From Nostoc sp. PCC 7524 (GTDB lineage: Bacteria; Cyanobacteriota; Cyanobacteriia; Cyanobacteriales; Nostocaceae): DNA of 64,000 nt. Shown one piece after another: positions 1 to 9,541 of this stretch. A program made the position numbers and the translations under genes. The notes below the pieces were generated by a model. That model ran no database searches, was not told the DNA's origin, and saw only the letters and a list, made by a program, of their open reading frames with translations. Numbering within the stretch: position 1 is the stretch's first letter; each line of letters begins with the position of its first letter. The stretch covers positions 806,001 to 870,000 of the forward strand of contig NC_019684.1 of assembly GCF_000316645.1 (NCBI RefSeq). The letters are read 5' to 3'.

Positions 1-2670
1 ATGCCCCAATCCCCAATCCCCAATCCCCAGTCCCCACTCCCCAGTCCCCACTCCCTGAAGGATTTCCGTAGCTTTATCAGCAGATAGGGGCTTATGGAAC
101 AGGAAACCTTGTACATTTTCACAATGGATAGATTTTAAGAACTCCAGTTCTTCTGGCTTTTCTACACCTTCGGCGGTAAGTTTTAACCCTAAGCTTCTAC
201 CTAAAGTGACGATCGCTTTGACAATATGCGCTACCCTCACATCTGTAGTCAACTCGCGAATGAAAGAACTATCAATTTTGAGATTATGCAGTGGTAAAAG
301 TTGTAACCTTGAGAGGGATGAATGACCTGTACCAAAGTCATCAATTGACAGATGCACACCCATCTGTTCCAAATCATGCAATACCTTTTTGGTGAAATTT
401 ATATCTTCAATAGCGGTTGTTTCTGTAATTTCTAACTCTAAAAATTGCGCTGCTAACCCTGTTTCTGCAAGAATTTCGGCAACAATTACTACTAAATTTG
501 GTTGGCGGAACTGCTTAGGGGAGAGATTCACGGCAATGATTAAAGGGGGAAATCCTGCCTCTTGCCAAGCTCGATTTTGCTTACAGGCTGTCCGCAATAC
601 CCATTCTCCAATCGGGATAATTAATCCACTTTCTTCTGCTAAGGGAATAAAAACATTAGGTGCTACGATTCCCATTTCTGGATGCTGCCAGCGTAACAAG
701 GCTTCCATACCAGTAATTTTTCCGGTGTGAATATTAATTTGGGGCTGATAGTACACCGTGAATTCTTGCTTTTCTAGGGCATAGCGTAAATTCTTCTCTA
801 AATTTAAAATATCAGGAGTCTTGTCACTCAAGGATGTACTATAAAATTGATAGTTATTTCTTCCTTCATCCTTGGCATGATACAAAGCTGTATCTGCGTG
901 CTGGATCAAAGTTTCCGCATCCTGACTATGTTCATCTAGTAAGGCAATCCCTAAACTAGCACTGACATATAATTCATGTCCTTCCAAACAAAAAACTTTC
1001 TCGAAGGCCTTTAATATTCTCCAGGCGACTTGGTTAACTTCTTCCAGATAATTAATGCGGGGTAAGAGGATAGTAAATTCATCTCCCCCCCAACGTGCTA
1101 CCGTGTCTCCGGCTCTCAGAGATGCTTGTAATCTCTGCGCTACGTTTTGGAGTAAGCGATCGCCCAAGGTGTGACCCAAGGTATCATTAATAATCTTAAA
1201 GCGGTCAAGATCCAGGAAGATGACGGCTAGACTTTCGTGATTACGGGCAGCATTGGCTAAAGCTTTAACCAGTAGTTGATCAAACAATAACCGATTGGGC
1301 AGTCCAGTCAGGGAATCATGAAGGGCTTGGTAACGAATCTTTTCTTCTACCTGCTGACGTTGCCAAGCGCCACTGATACTAGCTGCCATTGTTAATAGTG
1401 TAGATTCTTCTTGCTTTGACCAGACACGCTCTTGGTGACAATCCGCTAAACCCAAAGCACCCCAAAATTGGTCTTCTAACCGCAGTGGCACTAACAGCAG
1501 GGATTGAATACTGTCTCGCATCAGGATTTCAGTTTCGGCAACAGGAAATTCCTGAGTCAGTCCCTGAATTGACTGTCCACTAGATAGAACAGTATACCAA
1601 CGTGATAAAGCCGGAGACTGATAAACTTGATTTTGCCAGTGATGTTGTGAGGATTCTAAAGGTGAGCGTGTCCATTCACATTGCAGGCTGACTGCTATTT
1701 CTGCTGTTTGGGGATGGAGATGATTCTTAAATAGATAAGCACGATCTGCTTGGGCTGCTTCACCTAGTACAGCCAGGGCTTTTTCTAGGGCAGTTTCGTA
1801 GTCCATTTCTACAAGCAAATAATTGGCTGCTTCTGCCACTGCTTGCAGTAAGCGATCGCGTTGGCGCAGTTCTGCTTCCGCTTGCTTTTGCTCAGTAATA
1901 TCTCTGATAATATAAGTTCTAATTAAATCACTTTCCGCTAAATGATGGACGGATTGTTCAAAAACTTTTTGACCAAAGGTGACTTCTCGGACAAAAGAAT
2001 TAACTTTACGGCTTTTTACTTCAGTGATGATTTCTTTTAAGATGGGATGGTGTTTTCCCAACTCCCTCAATCTGGGAAACTTCACAGATGCGGCTGGATT
2101 GAGATAAGTTAAGTTACCCTCTAAATCTGTCTCAATGATGGGATTGGGGATGAGTTCAGGAAAAGATGCTAAACGAGCTAGAGCCGTTTCGGTAGCTCCT
2201 TCAAATTCAGGATCAACTATTGCGGTTTGAAAAGGTTGGACAGGACTAGATTGCTCAGATAGAAAATCTGATAAGTCTTCGACGTTAACCGATTCAGAAA
2301 AGGCCTGTTCTGATAGATTGGAAATAGCATAGTATTTAGCCTGAGCTTGGTTGCAACCAAAGGTGATGACATCTCCATGTTGGAGATTATGGGAGACGCA
2401 TCTGTTGCCATTCACAATTAAGCCGTTGGTACTGCCTTGTCCCTTGAAGTTACCATCAATAATCCGAAAGCTATATTGCTCAGTTTTAGGAAGAGTTACC
2501 CGCAATAAAATGGCGTGCTGCCTTGATACTGAGCGAGAATGAAGGACAATGGCGTTACTGCTATGCCGTCCAATAGAATATGTCGCCTCTTGTAAAGGTA
2601 TAGTTCGTTGTCCTTGTAAGTCCTGAACAACTAACAGGTGGCGTATTTTTTCTCGCTCTTTACCAGACAT
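1..2670 (-). CDS. FHA-PAS-GAF-GGDEF-EAL signalling protein (3' end beyond window)
   Basis: Predicted c-di-GMP turnover protein. The frame opens at ATG 2668-2670 and has no stop before base 1, so the C-terminus is missing. Reading the minus strand gives an FHA domain (about residues 15-100, with GRHSSN and the SRQHA-type phosphopeptide loop), a PAS domain (about 165-260), a GAF domain (about 275-440), a GGDEF domain with an intact RWGGDEF motif (diguanylate cyclase) and an EAL domain starting at EALLRW (phosphodiesterase). Both catalytic signatures are present, so either or both activities are possible. The last visible residues (GTGEWGLGIGDWGLG) are encoded by the repeated CCCCAATCC tract at 1-60, an intergenic-type repeat being read as protein; the original stop was probably lost. 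The 1.75 kb upstream is non-coding. The domain calls are strong; the signal sensed is unknown. Confidence 0.9.
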   Translation of the reverse strand, partial: MSGKEREKIRHLLVVQDLQGQRTIPLQEATYSIGRHSSNAIVLHSRSVSRQHAILLRVTLPKTEQYSFRIIDGNFKGQGSTNGLIVNGNRCVSHNLQHGDVITFGCNQAQAKYYAISNLSEQAFSESVNVEDLSDFLSEQSSPVQPFQTAIVDPEFEGATETALARLASFPELIPNPIIETDLEGNLTYLNPAASVKFPRLRELGKHHPILKEIITEVKSRKVNSFVREVTFGQKVFEQSVHHLAESDLIRTYIIRDITEQKQAEAELRQRDRLLQAVAEAANYLLVEMDYETALEKALAVLGEAAQADRAYLFKNHLHPQTAEIAVSLQCEWTRSPLESSQHHWQNQVYQSPALSRWYTVLSSGQSIQGLTQEFPVAETEILMRDSIQSLLLVPLRLEDQFWGALGLADCHQERVWSKQEESTLLTMAASISGAWQRQQVEEKIRYQALHDSLTGLPNRLLFDQLLVKALANAARNHESLAVIFLDLDRFKIINDTLGHTLGDRLLQNVAQRLQASLRAGDTVARWGGDEFTILLPRINYLEEVNQVAWRILKAFEKVFCLEGHELYVSASLGIALLDEHSQDAETLIQHADTALYHAKDEGRNNYQFYSTSLSDKTPDILNLEKNLRYALEKQEFTVYYQPQINIHTGKITGMEALLRWQHPEMGIVAPNVFIPLAEESGLIIPIGEWVLRTACKQNRAWQEAGFPPLIIAVNLSPKQFRQPNLVVIVAEILAETGLAAQFLELEITETTAIEDINFTKKVLHDLEQMGVHLSIDDFGTGHSSLSRLQLLPLHNLKIDSSFIRELTTDVRVAHIVKAIVTLGRSLGLKLTAEGVEKPEELEFLKSIHCENVQGFLFHKPLSADKATEILQGVGTGEWGLGIGDWGLGH

Positions 2671-3080
2671 CGTTTCCTCTCACACACTCATGTCTTTGGA
2701 TCTTTGATTTGCAATATACTCATTACACTAGGCGTTAACTTTTAGCTTTTATCAAGAAAGGCAGAGGGCAGAGGGCAGGAGGCAGAAGGAATACTGGCCT
2801 CTGTCCTCTGCCGCGACCATTCCCCGAAGGGGTTCCCGCAGGGTAGGGAGCAAGGGTTTAAGACCCCCACCAAATTGAAAATTTGGTGGCTCTTGTTTAG
2901 GAGGGGTCGGAATCCCCTTCTAAACAAAACCTTCTGCCCTCTGCCTCCTGCCTCCTGCCTTCTTCAATTTCCACAACAGCTATATTACCCAGATCAATGA
3001 CAATGTATGAGGTTACTGGTGTTCTTCACAATGGACAATCCTCTAGAGGAAGATACTCATTTACCAGTCGGTTCTGCCAT

Positions 3081-3171
3081 TAGACATCTCCAGAAATTAA
3101 ATATGCGTTTTCCAGAAACCTTGTAGAAACGTTCTATAGAACGTCTCTACATTCTTTTTTGGAGATGTCTA
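3081..3171. repeat. MITE-like 91-bp inverted-repeat element
   Basis: The ends are perfect 12-bp inverted repeats (TAGACATCTCCA at 3081-3092 and TGGAGATGTCTA at 3160-3171). Inside is a second palindrome, TGTAGAAACGTTCT at 3122-3135 facing AGAACGTCTCTACA at 3138-3151 with one mismatch. The inner part resembles the GTAGAGACGTTG palindrome at 54620-54653. It has no coding capacity, so it looks like a non-autonomous mobile repeat or a nested pair of them. Confidence 0.6.
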
Positions 3172-3350
3172 TTGTAAATCCTGTTATTTGTTTCCCCTCC
3201 CAAACAAATTAGACAAATCTAGGACTTGCGGCCGCTCTCTTTGACATTAGTCTTCTTAACTACCAAGAATAAATCAAATGCGTAATATTATACTTGGTAT
3301 ATTTGCGGATTTTTGTGTGAAATATCAGAGTGTGATTTTTAGCGTATACA

Positions 3351-3391
3351 TATCTAACTTGTTAAAATTAGGAATTTTAACAAGTTAGATA
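3351..3391. repeat. Perfect 19-bp hairpin with 3-nt loop
   Basis: The arm at 3351-3369 (TATCTAACTTGTTAAAATT) is the exact reverse complement of 3373-3391, with loop AGG. It is AT-rich and far from any gene end, so it is not an obvious terminator; a regulator site, a small-RNA structure or a repeat remnant are possible. Confidence 0.6.
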
Positions 3392-4423
3392 ACGCAAAAT
3401 CATCATGAATGCAAATACTACTTATCTTATGTAAAAAAAGGCATAAGGCGACATTTTTAACACACGATTAACACTGATGATTGATATTTTGAACCATTCT
3501 CAATCATTATAGGGTGGGGAATGCCAACGCCCCTTGGAGCGATTGTGTTGGGCAGGGTAACAGTCCCCGTCCAACACCTTCCCTGTTGCCTCTTGCCTGT
3601 TCCTTGTTCCCTTTTAAGCTGTCCCGTTCGCGGTAGCGTTGCGTATTCAAGGAAAGGGCGATGCGGGGAGTATGCCAGTATTACAGTTTCTATTCATTAA
3701 TTTAGGTTTTGGACAAGTTTTAGTATAATCAGTGGCCAAGCGCAAATAAAAATTTAATTAAAACAATCAAAATTTTGAATAGACCAAGCTAAGTTATTTT
3801 TTTAAAGGTCTTCTGTTGGGGAGCATCCACTTTGGCAAGAAACACCGGACGATTGGCAATCACGCCTATACAAACTAAACCCGCACAGGCGAGTTTTAGA
3901 TAGTCGGCAAAGGCTGACTTCCGTACCAGACGCTACGCAAACGTTTGCGTACCCCCAGACTTCAGTTTGTTAGGGAGGCGGTACTAAGTATGGATCTATT
4001 TTTTCAGTGAGCTTTTTAATGATTGAGGAAAAACAGAAAAATGACAGTAAATTTACGCAAAAACATAAACGATTTTAGTCAAAAAAGCGAAAATTATGTG
4101 ATGTGCTTTTGAAGCAATTAAGCAAAATTATTTATCAACCCTGGGGGGAGATAATGCTTTGAGGTTGCTACCGACCACACTCCGTATCAGTGAATGTAGC
4201 TTCTTTCTTGAGGAGTGGAGTTGCCACATTTTCCGAAATTCCACTGATATGTACGTCTGTACGATAAAATAATAAAAACTTCGCTGAGAACCTAACCGTG
4301 TCGAGACAAACAGACTAATCTGAGGTACTATCACCGCAGAAAGACCGGACTTAGGGAATGAGTAAACTTAAAAAACTTGATATTTCTGTTTTTGTTACTT
4401 CATTTAAAACAAATCTATAATTT

Positions 4424-7400
4424 ATGGACGTTCAACAAGCCTTAGCCTTTGTTGACACTTTAATCTTTGAGAAAAAAGGTAAGCATCTAAGTGATTTGCA
4501 AAGGCTACTTCTGCATTCATCTTGGTCAGATCCGCACTTACGCTACCATGATATCGCCAAAACCTATGGCTATTCAGTGAATTATCTGAAGCAGGATATT
4601 GGTCCGAAGTTATGGCAGCTGCTGTCGGAGGTTTGCGGTGAAAAAGTGAGTAAAAGCAATTTTCGCTCGGCCTTAGAAAGGCGATTGCATCAAACAGATG
4701 TTACTGCTGTTGTTGAGGACAGTTTACCGTTGACAACTTTGAGTGAGCAGGTGATCGACACGCCAGATATAGTCAACACCCCTGTATGCGAGATGACAAG
4801 ATACCAAGACTGGGGAGATGCACCTGATGTTTCCGTGTTCTACAATCGGACTGAAGAACTGGCAACCCTAAAACAATGGATAGTCGGTGATGGCTGTCGC
4901 TTGGTAGTTCTGCTAGGTATGGGAGGAATCGGCAAAACCCATCTCAGCGTTAAGTTGGCCGAAAAAATTCAGGATCATTTTGAATATTTGATTTGGCGAT
5001 CGCTAGTTCCTGCCCCTCCGTTACAACAACTTGCCCTGGAACTCCTGAAATTTTTGACACAAGGAGAAGAAAACAATTTACCCATCAGACTTGAGGAGCA
5101 AATTTCTACTCTGATGCAAATTTTGAAAAAAAAACGGTGTTTATTAATATTAGATAATGTTGAGACAATTTTGAGAGGTGGTGTCTTAGCAGGTCAATAT
5201 CAAGAAGGCTACGAAGACTACAGAATGTTTTTCCAAAGGTTAGGAGAATGCCATCATCACAGTTGCTTGCTCTTGACTACGAGAGAGAAACCGAAAGAAA
5301 TTACCTTCATGCAAGGAGAAACCTTACCAGTTCGCTCTTTAAAAATAGAAGGACTAAATTTTCAAGCAGGACAACAACTTTTACAACTCAAAGGATGTTT
5401 TTTAGAATCCGAAGCATCTTATGAAGAATTTATTACCAACTATGGTGGTAATCCCTTAGCCTTAAAAATTGTTTCGGCAATCGCCAAGGATTTATATAAT
5501 GGCAATATTTCCGAATTTATTAGAAATAAATCATTGATTCTAGGAGAGATTAACGGGATTTTAGATCAACAATTTAATCGCTTGCTTTTTTCAGAAAAGA
5601 GTTTTTTATACTGGCTAACTATCGAACAAGAAGCAATCTATGAGAGCGATTTGAGCGCGGGGATAATTCCCGAAATTTCCCCTGGAATCATCATTGAAAC
5701 TGTTCAATCTCTTTTGCATCGCTCCCTGCTGGAGAAAAAAAACAAAAAGTTCTTCTTACAACCTGTAGTTAGAGAATATTTACAAAATAAGATAGTTGAG
5801 CAAATTTTTGCAGAGATAGAGAGCGAAAATATTCGCTTATTAAACCAATACCCTTTAGTAAAATCAGCAGCTAAAGAATATCTCAAACAAGTTCAGATGA
5901 AGCTATTTATCCAACCTTTAGCAGAGAGGTTGTTAACATCCTATAAAAATCTTGAAAAAATTGCCAGAAAATGCCAAAAAATTCTTGCAGATTTGCGAGA
6001 TAACGTGAACTTAGAACCCGGATATGCGGCGGGAAATATCATTAATATCTTATGTCACTTACAAGTGGAACTCACGGGTTATGACTTCTCTAACTTAACT
6101 GTTTGGTCTGGCTGTTTACAAAAAACCAACCTCCACAATGTTAATTTTACTCACGCCGATCTTAGTCAATCAGTATTTGCCAAACAGTTAACTAGCATTT
6201 TATCTCTAGCCTTTAGTCCCAATGGTAAATTACTGGCTACTGGCGATGTGAATGGGGAAATTCATCTCAGGGAAATTGCCAATGGGCAGCTAATTCTCAG
6301 CTGTAAAGGACACGCCGGGTGGGTACATTCGATTACTTTTAGCGCCGATGGCAAAATGCTTTGTAGTGCTAGCAGCGATCATACTGTGAAACTATGGGAC
6401 GTGTTCGACGGCAGTTGTCTGAAAACACTTGTAGGGCATCATCAGCGAGTGCGTTCAGTCGCCTTTAGTCCCGATGGCAAGCTTGTAGCTAGTGGCGGTA
6501 GTGATGCCACAATTAGGGTTTGGGATGCTAACACTGGTGAATGTCTCCAAGTTTTGTTAGGACATGAAAGTTATGTTTGGTCTGTCGCTTTCTCTCCTGA
6601 TGGCAGAATGATCGCCAGTGGCAGTGAAGATAAGAGTATTAAGCTTTGGGATGTGAATAGGGGTGAATGTCGGCAAACCCTATTAGAACATCATCGTTGG
6701 GTGCGGGCGATCGCCTTTAGCCCCGATGGTAAACTGCTAGCCAGTGGTAGTGGCGATCGCACCCTCAAAATTTGGGAAACCGACACTGGCAAATGTTTAC
6801 GAACCTTAACCGGACATACCCAAAGATTGCGATCGGTCGCCTTTAGTCCCGATGGTAAGCTGGTGGCTAGTGGTAGTGGTGATCACACAGTCAGGCTGTG
6901 GAGTGTTGCTGATGGACAAAGCCTCAAAACTCTACACGGTCACAACAGTCTTTTGACATCTGTTGCCTTTAGCCCCAATGGCACAATCTTAGCTACTGGT
7001 GGAGAAGATCGGTCTGTGCGACTGTGGGAAGTTAGCACGGGTAGCTGCATCGACATTTGGCAAGGTTACGGTAGTTGGATTCAATCAGTCGCCTTCAGTC
7101 CCGACGGCAAAACCCTAGCCAGTGGTAGTGAAGATAAAACCGTCCGCTTGTGGAATCTGGAAAAGGCTGATTCTGTCAAAACTCCCCCCGATTCTATGGT
7201 CTTAGAAGGACATCGCGGATGGGTTTGTTCTGTCGCCTTTAGTCCCGATGGCAAACATCTTGCTAGTGGCAGCAGTGACTATACTATTAAGCTTTGGGAT
7301 GTGAATACGGGTCAATGCCTGAAAACCTTGCAAGGACACAGCCGTTGGATTGGTTCAGTGGCCTTTAGTCCCGATGGACTCACACTAGCTAGTTGCAGTG

Positions 7401-8059
7401 GTGACTACACCATCAAGTTATGGGATATCATTACGGGAAACTGCCTAAAAACTCTCAAGGGACATGAGGGTTGGCTATGGTCTGTGCAATTTAGTCCCGA
7501 TGGAGCTACCTTAGCCAGTGCTTCTGAAGACAAAACTATTAAACTGTGGGATGTTGCCACGGGTAAATGTATCAATACGCTGGTAGGACATACTAGCTGG
7601 GTACAAGGTATCTCTTTTAGTCCCGATGGTAAACTTTTAGCGAGTGGGAGTTGTGATTGTACTATTCGCTTGTGGGATGTCGTTACAGGAGAATGTTTAG
7701 AAACATTACGGGGTCATACAAGTTGGGTACAGTCAGTAGCGTTTAGTCCTCATGGGGAAATTTTGGCTAGTGGTAGTTGCGACCAAACCGTGAAGTTTTG
7801 GAATATCAATACAGGTAAATGTCAGCAAACAATCCCAGCTCATCAAAGTTGGGTATGGTCAGTGGCTTTTAGTCCCAATGGGGAGATTGTGGCAAGCGGT
7901 GGTCAAGATGAAACGATTCAACTGTGGGATATTCATACAGGAAAATGCCTAGATATTTTGAGAACAAAACGACCTTATGAAGGTATGTGTATTACAGGAG
8001 CAAAAGGATTAACAGATGTACAACGAGAAGCCTTAAAATTTTTAGGTGCAGTAGATTAG
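4424..8059 (+). CDS. STAND NTPase: vMAP-like N-terminus, NB-ARC, pentapeptide repeats, 14 WD40 repeats
   Basis: A 1211-residue signal-transduction ATPase. The N-terminal ~100 residues resemble the helical/HTH-like domain of vWA-MoxR-associated (vMAP) cyanobacterial proteins. An NB-ARC NTPase follows, with P-loop GMGGIGKT at about residues 165-172, Walker B LLILDNVE near 240 and a GGNPLAL motif near 345. A short pentapeptide-like stretch (near 550-585) precedes 14 WD40 repeats (about 589-1185) of the form VAFSPDGK-LASGS-D-TIKLWD, enough for two seven-bladed propellers. The C-terminal tail (KGLTDVQREALKFLGA) is one I associate with cyanobacterial repeat proteins of this kind. STAND proteins oligomerise on ligand sensing. 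There is no recognisable catalytic effector, so it may act through partners in regulation, stress response or defence. It converges with the gene ending at 8094. Architecture is certain, role is not. Confidence 0.92.
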   Translation: MDVQQALAFVDTLIFEKKGKHLSDLQRLLLHSSWSDPHLRYHDIAKTYGYSVNYLKQDIGPKLWQLLSEVCGEKVSKSNFRSALERRLHQTDVTAVVEDSLPLTTLSEQVIDTPDIVNTPVCEMTRYQDWGDAPDVSVFYNRTEELATLKQWIVGDGCRLVVLLGMGGIGKTHLSVKLAEKIQDHFEYLIWRSLVPAPPLQQLALELLKFLTQGEENNLPIRLEEQISTLMQILKKKRCLLILDNVETILRGGVLAGQYQEGYEDYRMFFQRLGECHHHSCLLLTTREKPKEITFMQGETLPVRSLKIEGLNFQAGQQLLQLKGCFLESEASYEEFITNYGGNPLALKIVSAIAKDLYNGNISEFIRNKSLILGEINGILDQQFNRLLFSEKSFLYWLTIEQEAIYESDLSAGIIPEISPGIIIETVQSLLHRSLLEKKNKKFFLQPVVREYLQNKIVEQIFAEIESENIRLLNQYPLVKSAAKEYLKQVQMKLFIQPLAERLLTSYKNLEKIARKCQKILADLRDNVNLEPGYAAGNIINILCHLQVELTGYDFSNLTVWSGCLQKTNLHNVNFTHADLSQSVFAKQLTSILSLAFSPNGKLLATGDVNGEIHLREIANGQLILSCKGHAGWVHSITFSADGKMLCSASSDHTVKLWDVFDGSCLKTLVGHHQRVRSVAFSPDGKLVASGGSDATIRVWDANTGECLQVLLGHESYVWSVAFSPDGRMIASGSEDKSIKLWDVNRGECRQTLLEHHRWVRAIAFSPDGKLLASGSGDRTLKIWETDTGKCLRTLTGHTQRLRSVAFSPDGKLVASGSGDHTVRLWSVADGQSLKTLHGHNSLLTSVAFSPNGTILATGGEDRSVRLWEVSTGSCIDIWQGYGSWIQSVAFSPDGKTLASGSEDKTVRLWNLEKADSVKTPPDSMVLEGHRGWVCSVAFSPDGKHLASGSSDYTIKLWDVNTGQCLKTLQGHSRWIGSVAFSPDGLTLASCSGDYTIKLWDIITGNCLKTLKGHEGWLWSVQFSPDGATLASASEDKTIKLWDVATGKCINTLVGHTSWVQGISFSPDGKLLASGSCDCTIRLWDVVTGECLETLRGHTSWVQSVAFSPHGEILASGSCDQTVKFWNINTGKCQQTIPAHQSWVWSVAFSPNGEIVASGGQDETIQLWDIHTGKCLDILRTKRPYEGMCITGAKGLTDVQREALKFLGAVD

Positions 8060-8093
8060 ATCATGTGCTGTCTTCTCTGTCTGCAATCCCCTG

Positions 8094-9524
8094 CTATAAC
8101 TTGATAAGAGTATTACCCATCCGCATCATCACCTTTCTGGGTTCGCTGGGTTTTTCCCCATTGCTATTTTCATGACTCCATTGAGCGATTTCCTGATCTA
8201 ATACCTTCTTTAATATCTGACGGTAAGGAAATTTCAAAGCAAGGGGATCAGACATTTGTTCTTCATCTGGTTTAATGATTCCTTGTGAAGTGGGCAAGTA
8301 TATTTTTTGAAATCTGCGATAGTAACCACCAAGATTAGCATAATCCCAACCTTTAAGTTGTTTTAAAATTCCATAAAGACTGGAAGCAGTCATATAAGTA
8401 AATAGATTTGCTAAAGGATTTCTACCGACTTGAGCTTGAATATTGGGTTCTGAAAAATCAAAATTCCAAATTTTCGAGCCATCAGGAAAAATGATTTCCA
8501 ATTGATAAATCACCTGCCATCGGCAATGCTCTATAAACAGAAACTTTTTATTTTTATTAATAAATTCAGCTAGATTAACACTAATTTCTTGACAAATTAC
8601 CTCCTGCATATAATCGAGATCATAATTATCGGGATTACCATCTATCATTTCATTCCCGACTTGCACTGGTGAAAAATCCAAATCTGCTCTCTGATCAGAA
8701 ATTTTGTTGACAAATTTGCATTGACCTGTTAAATGATTAAATTCGCCATGCTCAAAATTTAAAATATCGCCAGGATCTAACGCAAAAATATTTTCACCTA
8801 TTTCTGGACAAGCAATTTTGATATCATGACAAAACCGTTCTCGCGTTACCGGGAATACAATTTTATTCAGCCATGAAGCACCACCATTACATCTAAAAGC
8901 ATTAGAACCGGGAGCTACGGCTTTGGGCTGAATCGTACTAATCGTCTCGATTAACTTGCCATAAATATAATAGGGAAAAGACAAACTCATATTCATCTGA
9001 TAGTTCATCTCTAACATTGGTTGCCATGTCGCTAAGAGGAAATCTATTTTTTCATAGCGAGATTTAATCAGACGAATAGTATTAAGACTCACAACTGTAT
9101 CAACTTGGTTCCAAAAACATCCTGATTCGTCAGTAAAGATGACACCATATTCAGGTACTCGGTTTTCTGAACGAGTGGTTAACAAACTTGTGGAACCAAA
9201 TTTTACTTGATTAAAATCTTTTAAAGTGTAGATATAAGAATATCCTAATTGACGCAGACAGTCTTCTATCAATTTGTCTTCGGGAATTAGTACATCGACG
9301 TTTTTTGGTAAATAAGCCAGAGAACGAATATGAAAGTGATCTAAGTGTTGATGGGAAATGATTAATACATCAAATTCTGGAATATTTTCATGAATCACTT
9401 CTCTCTGTGGACAAATATCAAATAAGCCTTCTTGGTGTGGGTCCCAGAGAACTGGGTCCATTAAAATTTGACAATCTTGTGTTTTAACGAAAAGAGAGGC
9501 GTGTCCAATTACATGAATTTCCAT
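8094..9524 (-). CDS. Metallo-beta-lactamase-fold protein, RiPP cluster (MBL1)
   Basis: A 476-residue MBL-fold protein. The N-terminal half has the metal motif HQHLDH (near residues 88-93) in the context SHQHLDHFH, typical of UlaG/CMP-Neu5Ac-hydroxylase-like MBL proteins. The C-terminal ~200 residues (with SSLYGILKQLKGWDYANLGG) form an extra domain I cannot name. It is paralogous to the protein at 31845-33164, which has the same N-terminal start and SHIHVDH motif. It lies 17 bp after the arginase-like gene and is probably co-transcribed with it from the 11 kb bidirectional promoter region. MBL-fold enzymes include hydrolases and di-iron oxygenases (PqqB is implicated as a hydroxylase in PQQ synthesis), so a modification step on the peptide is plausible but unproven. 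Confidence 0.85.
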   Translation of the reverse strand: MEIHVIGHASLFVKTQDCQILMDPVLWDPHQEGLFDICPQREVIHENIPEFDVLIISHQHLDHFHIRSLAYLPKNVDVLIPEDKLIEDCLRQLGYSYIYTLKDFNQVKFGSTSLLTTRSENRVPEYGVIFTDESGCFWNQVDTVVSLNTIRLIKSRYEKIDFLLATWQPMLEMNYQMNMSLSFPYYIYGKLIETISTIQPKAVAPGSNAFRCNGGASWLNKIVFPVTRERFCHDIKIACPEIGENIFALDPGDILNFEHGEFNHLTGQCKFVNKISDQRADLDFSPVQVGNEMIDGNPDNYDLDYMQEVICQEISVNLAEFINKNKKFLFIEHCRWQVIYQLEIIFPDGSKIWNFDFSEPNIQAQVGRNPLANLFTYMTASSLYGILKQLKGWDYANLGGYYRRFQKIYLPTSQGIIKPDEEQMSDPLALKFPYRQILKKVLDQEIAQWSHENSNGEKPSEPRKVMMRMGNTLIKL

Positions 9525-9541
9525 ATTCTTAAAAGCTAGAA

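Larger units (their letters stand above)
2671..4423. other. Repeat-rich intergenic region, no gene seen
   Basis: I find no convincing gene in this 1.75 kb. It holds purine-rich/pyrimidine-rich arms (about 2756-2790 and 2929-2964, inverted copies of GGCAGAGGGCAGGAGG-like sequence) enclosing a CCACCAAATTGAAAATTTGG palindrome. It also holds a 91-bp element with terminal inverted repeats at 3081-3171, a 19-bp perfect hairpin at 3351-3391, a tract with CCCGTTCGCGGTAGCG near 3625, and an 18-bp perfect palindrome TACGCAAACGTTTGCGTA at 3934-3951. These are styles of dispersed repeat common in Nostocales. Short frames here (39-68 codons) have no family features or convincing ribosome binding sites. 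The promoter of the STAND gene should lie near 4250-4423 but I cannot place it. Confidence 0.6.

Noticed and set aside
2217..2411. Short minus frame inside the GGDEF/EAL gene
   Set aside because: It is in another frame of the much better supported FHA-PAS-GAF-GGDEF-EAL reading, with no motifs of its own.
3001..3126. A 39-codon plus frame starting near 3007
   Set aside because: It runs into the MITE-like element, has no ribosome binding site and no family features.
3820..3990. IS element remnant
   Set aside because: A palindrome and GC-rich tract are present but no transposase reading frame or paired ends could be found.
4128..4334. 68-codon minus frame upstream of the STAND gene
   Set aside because: Composition looks random, no ribosome binding site and no recognisable domain.
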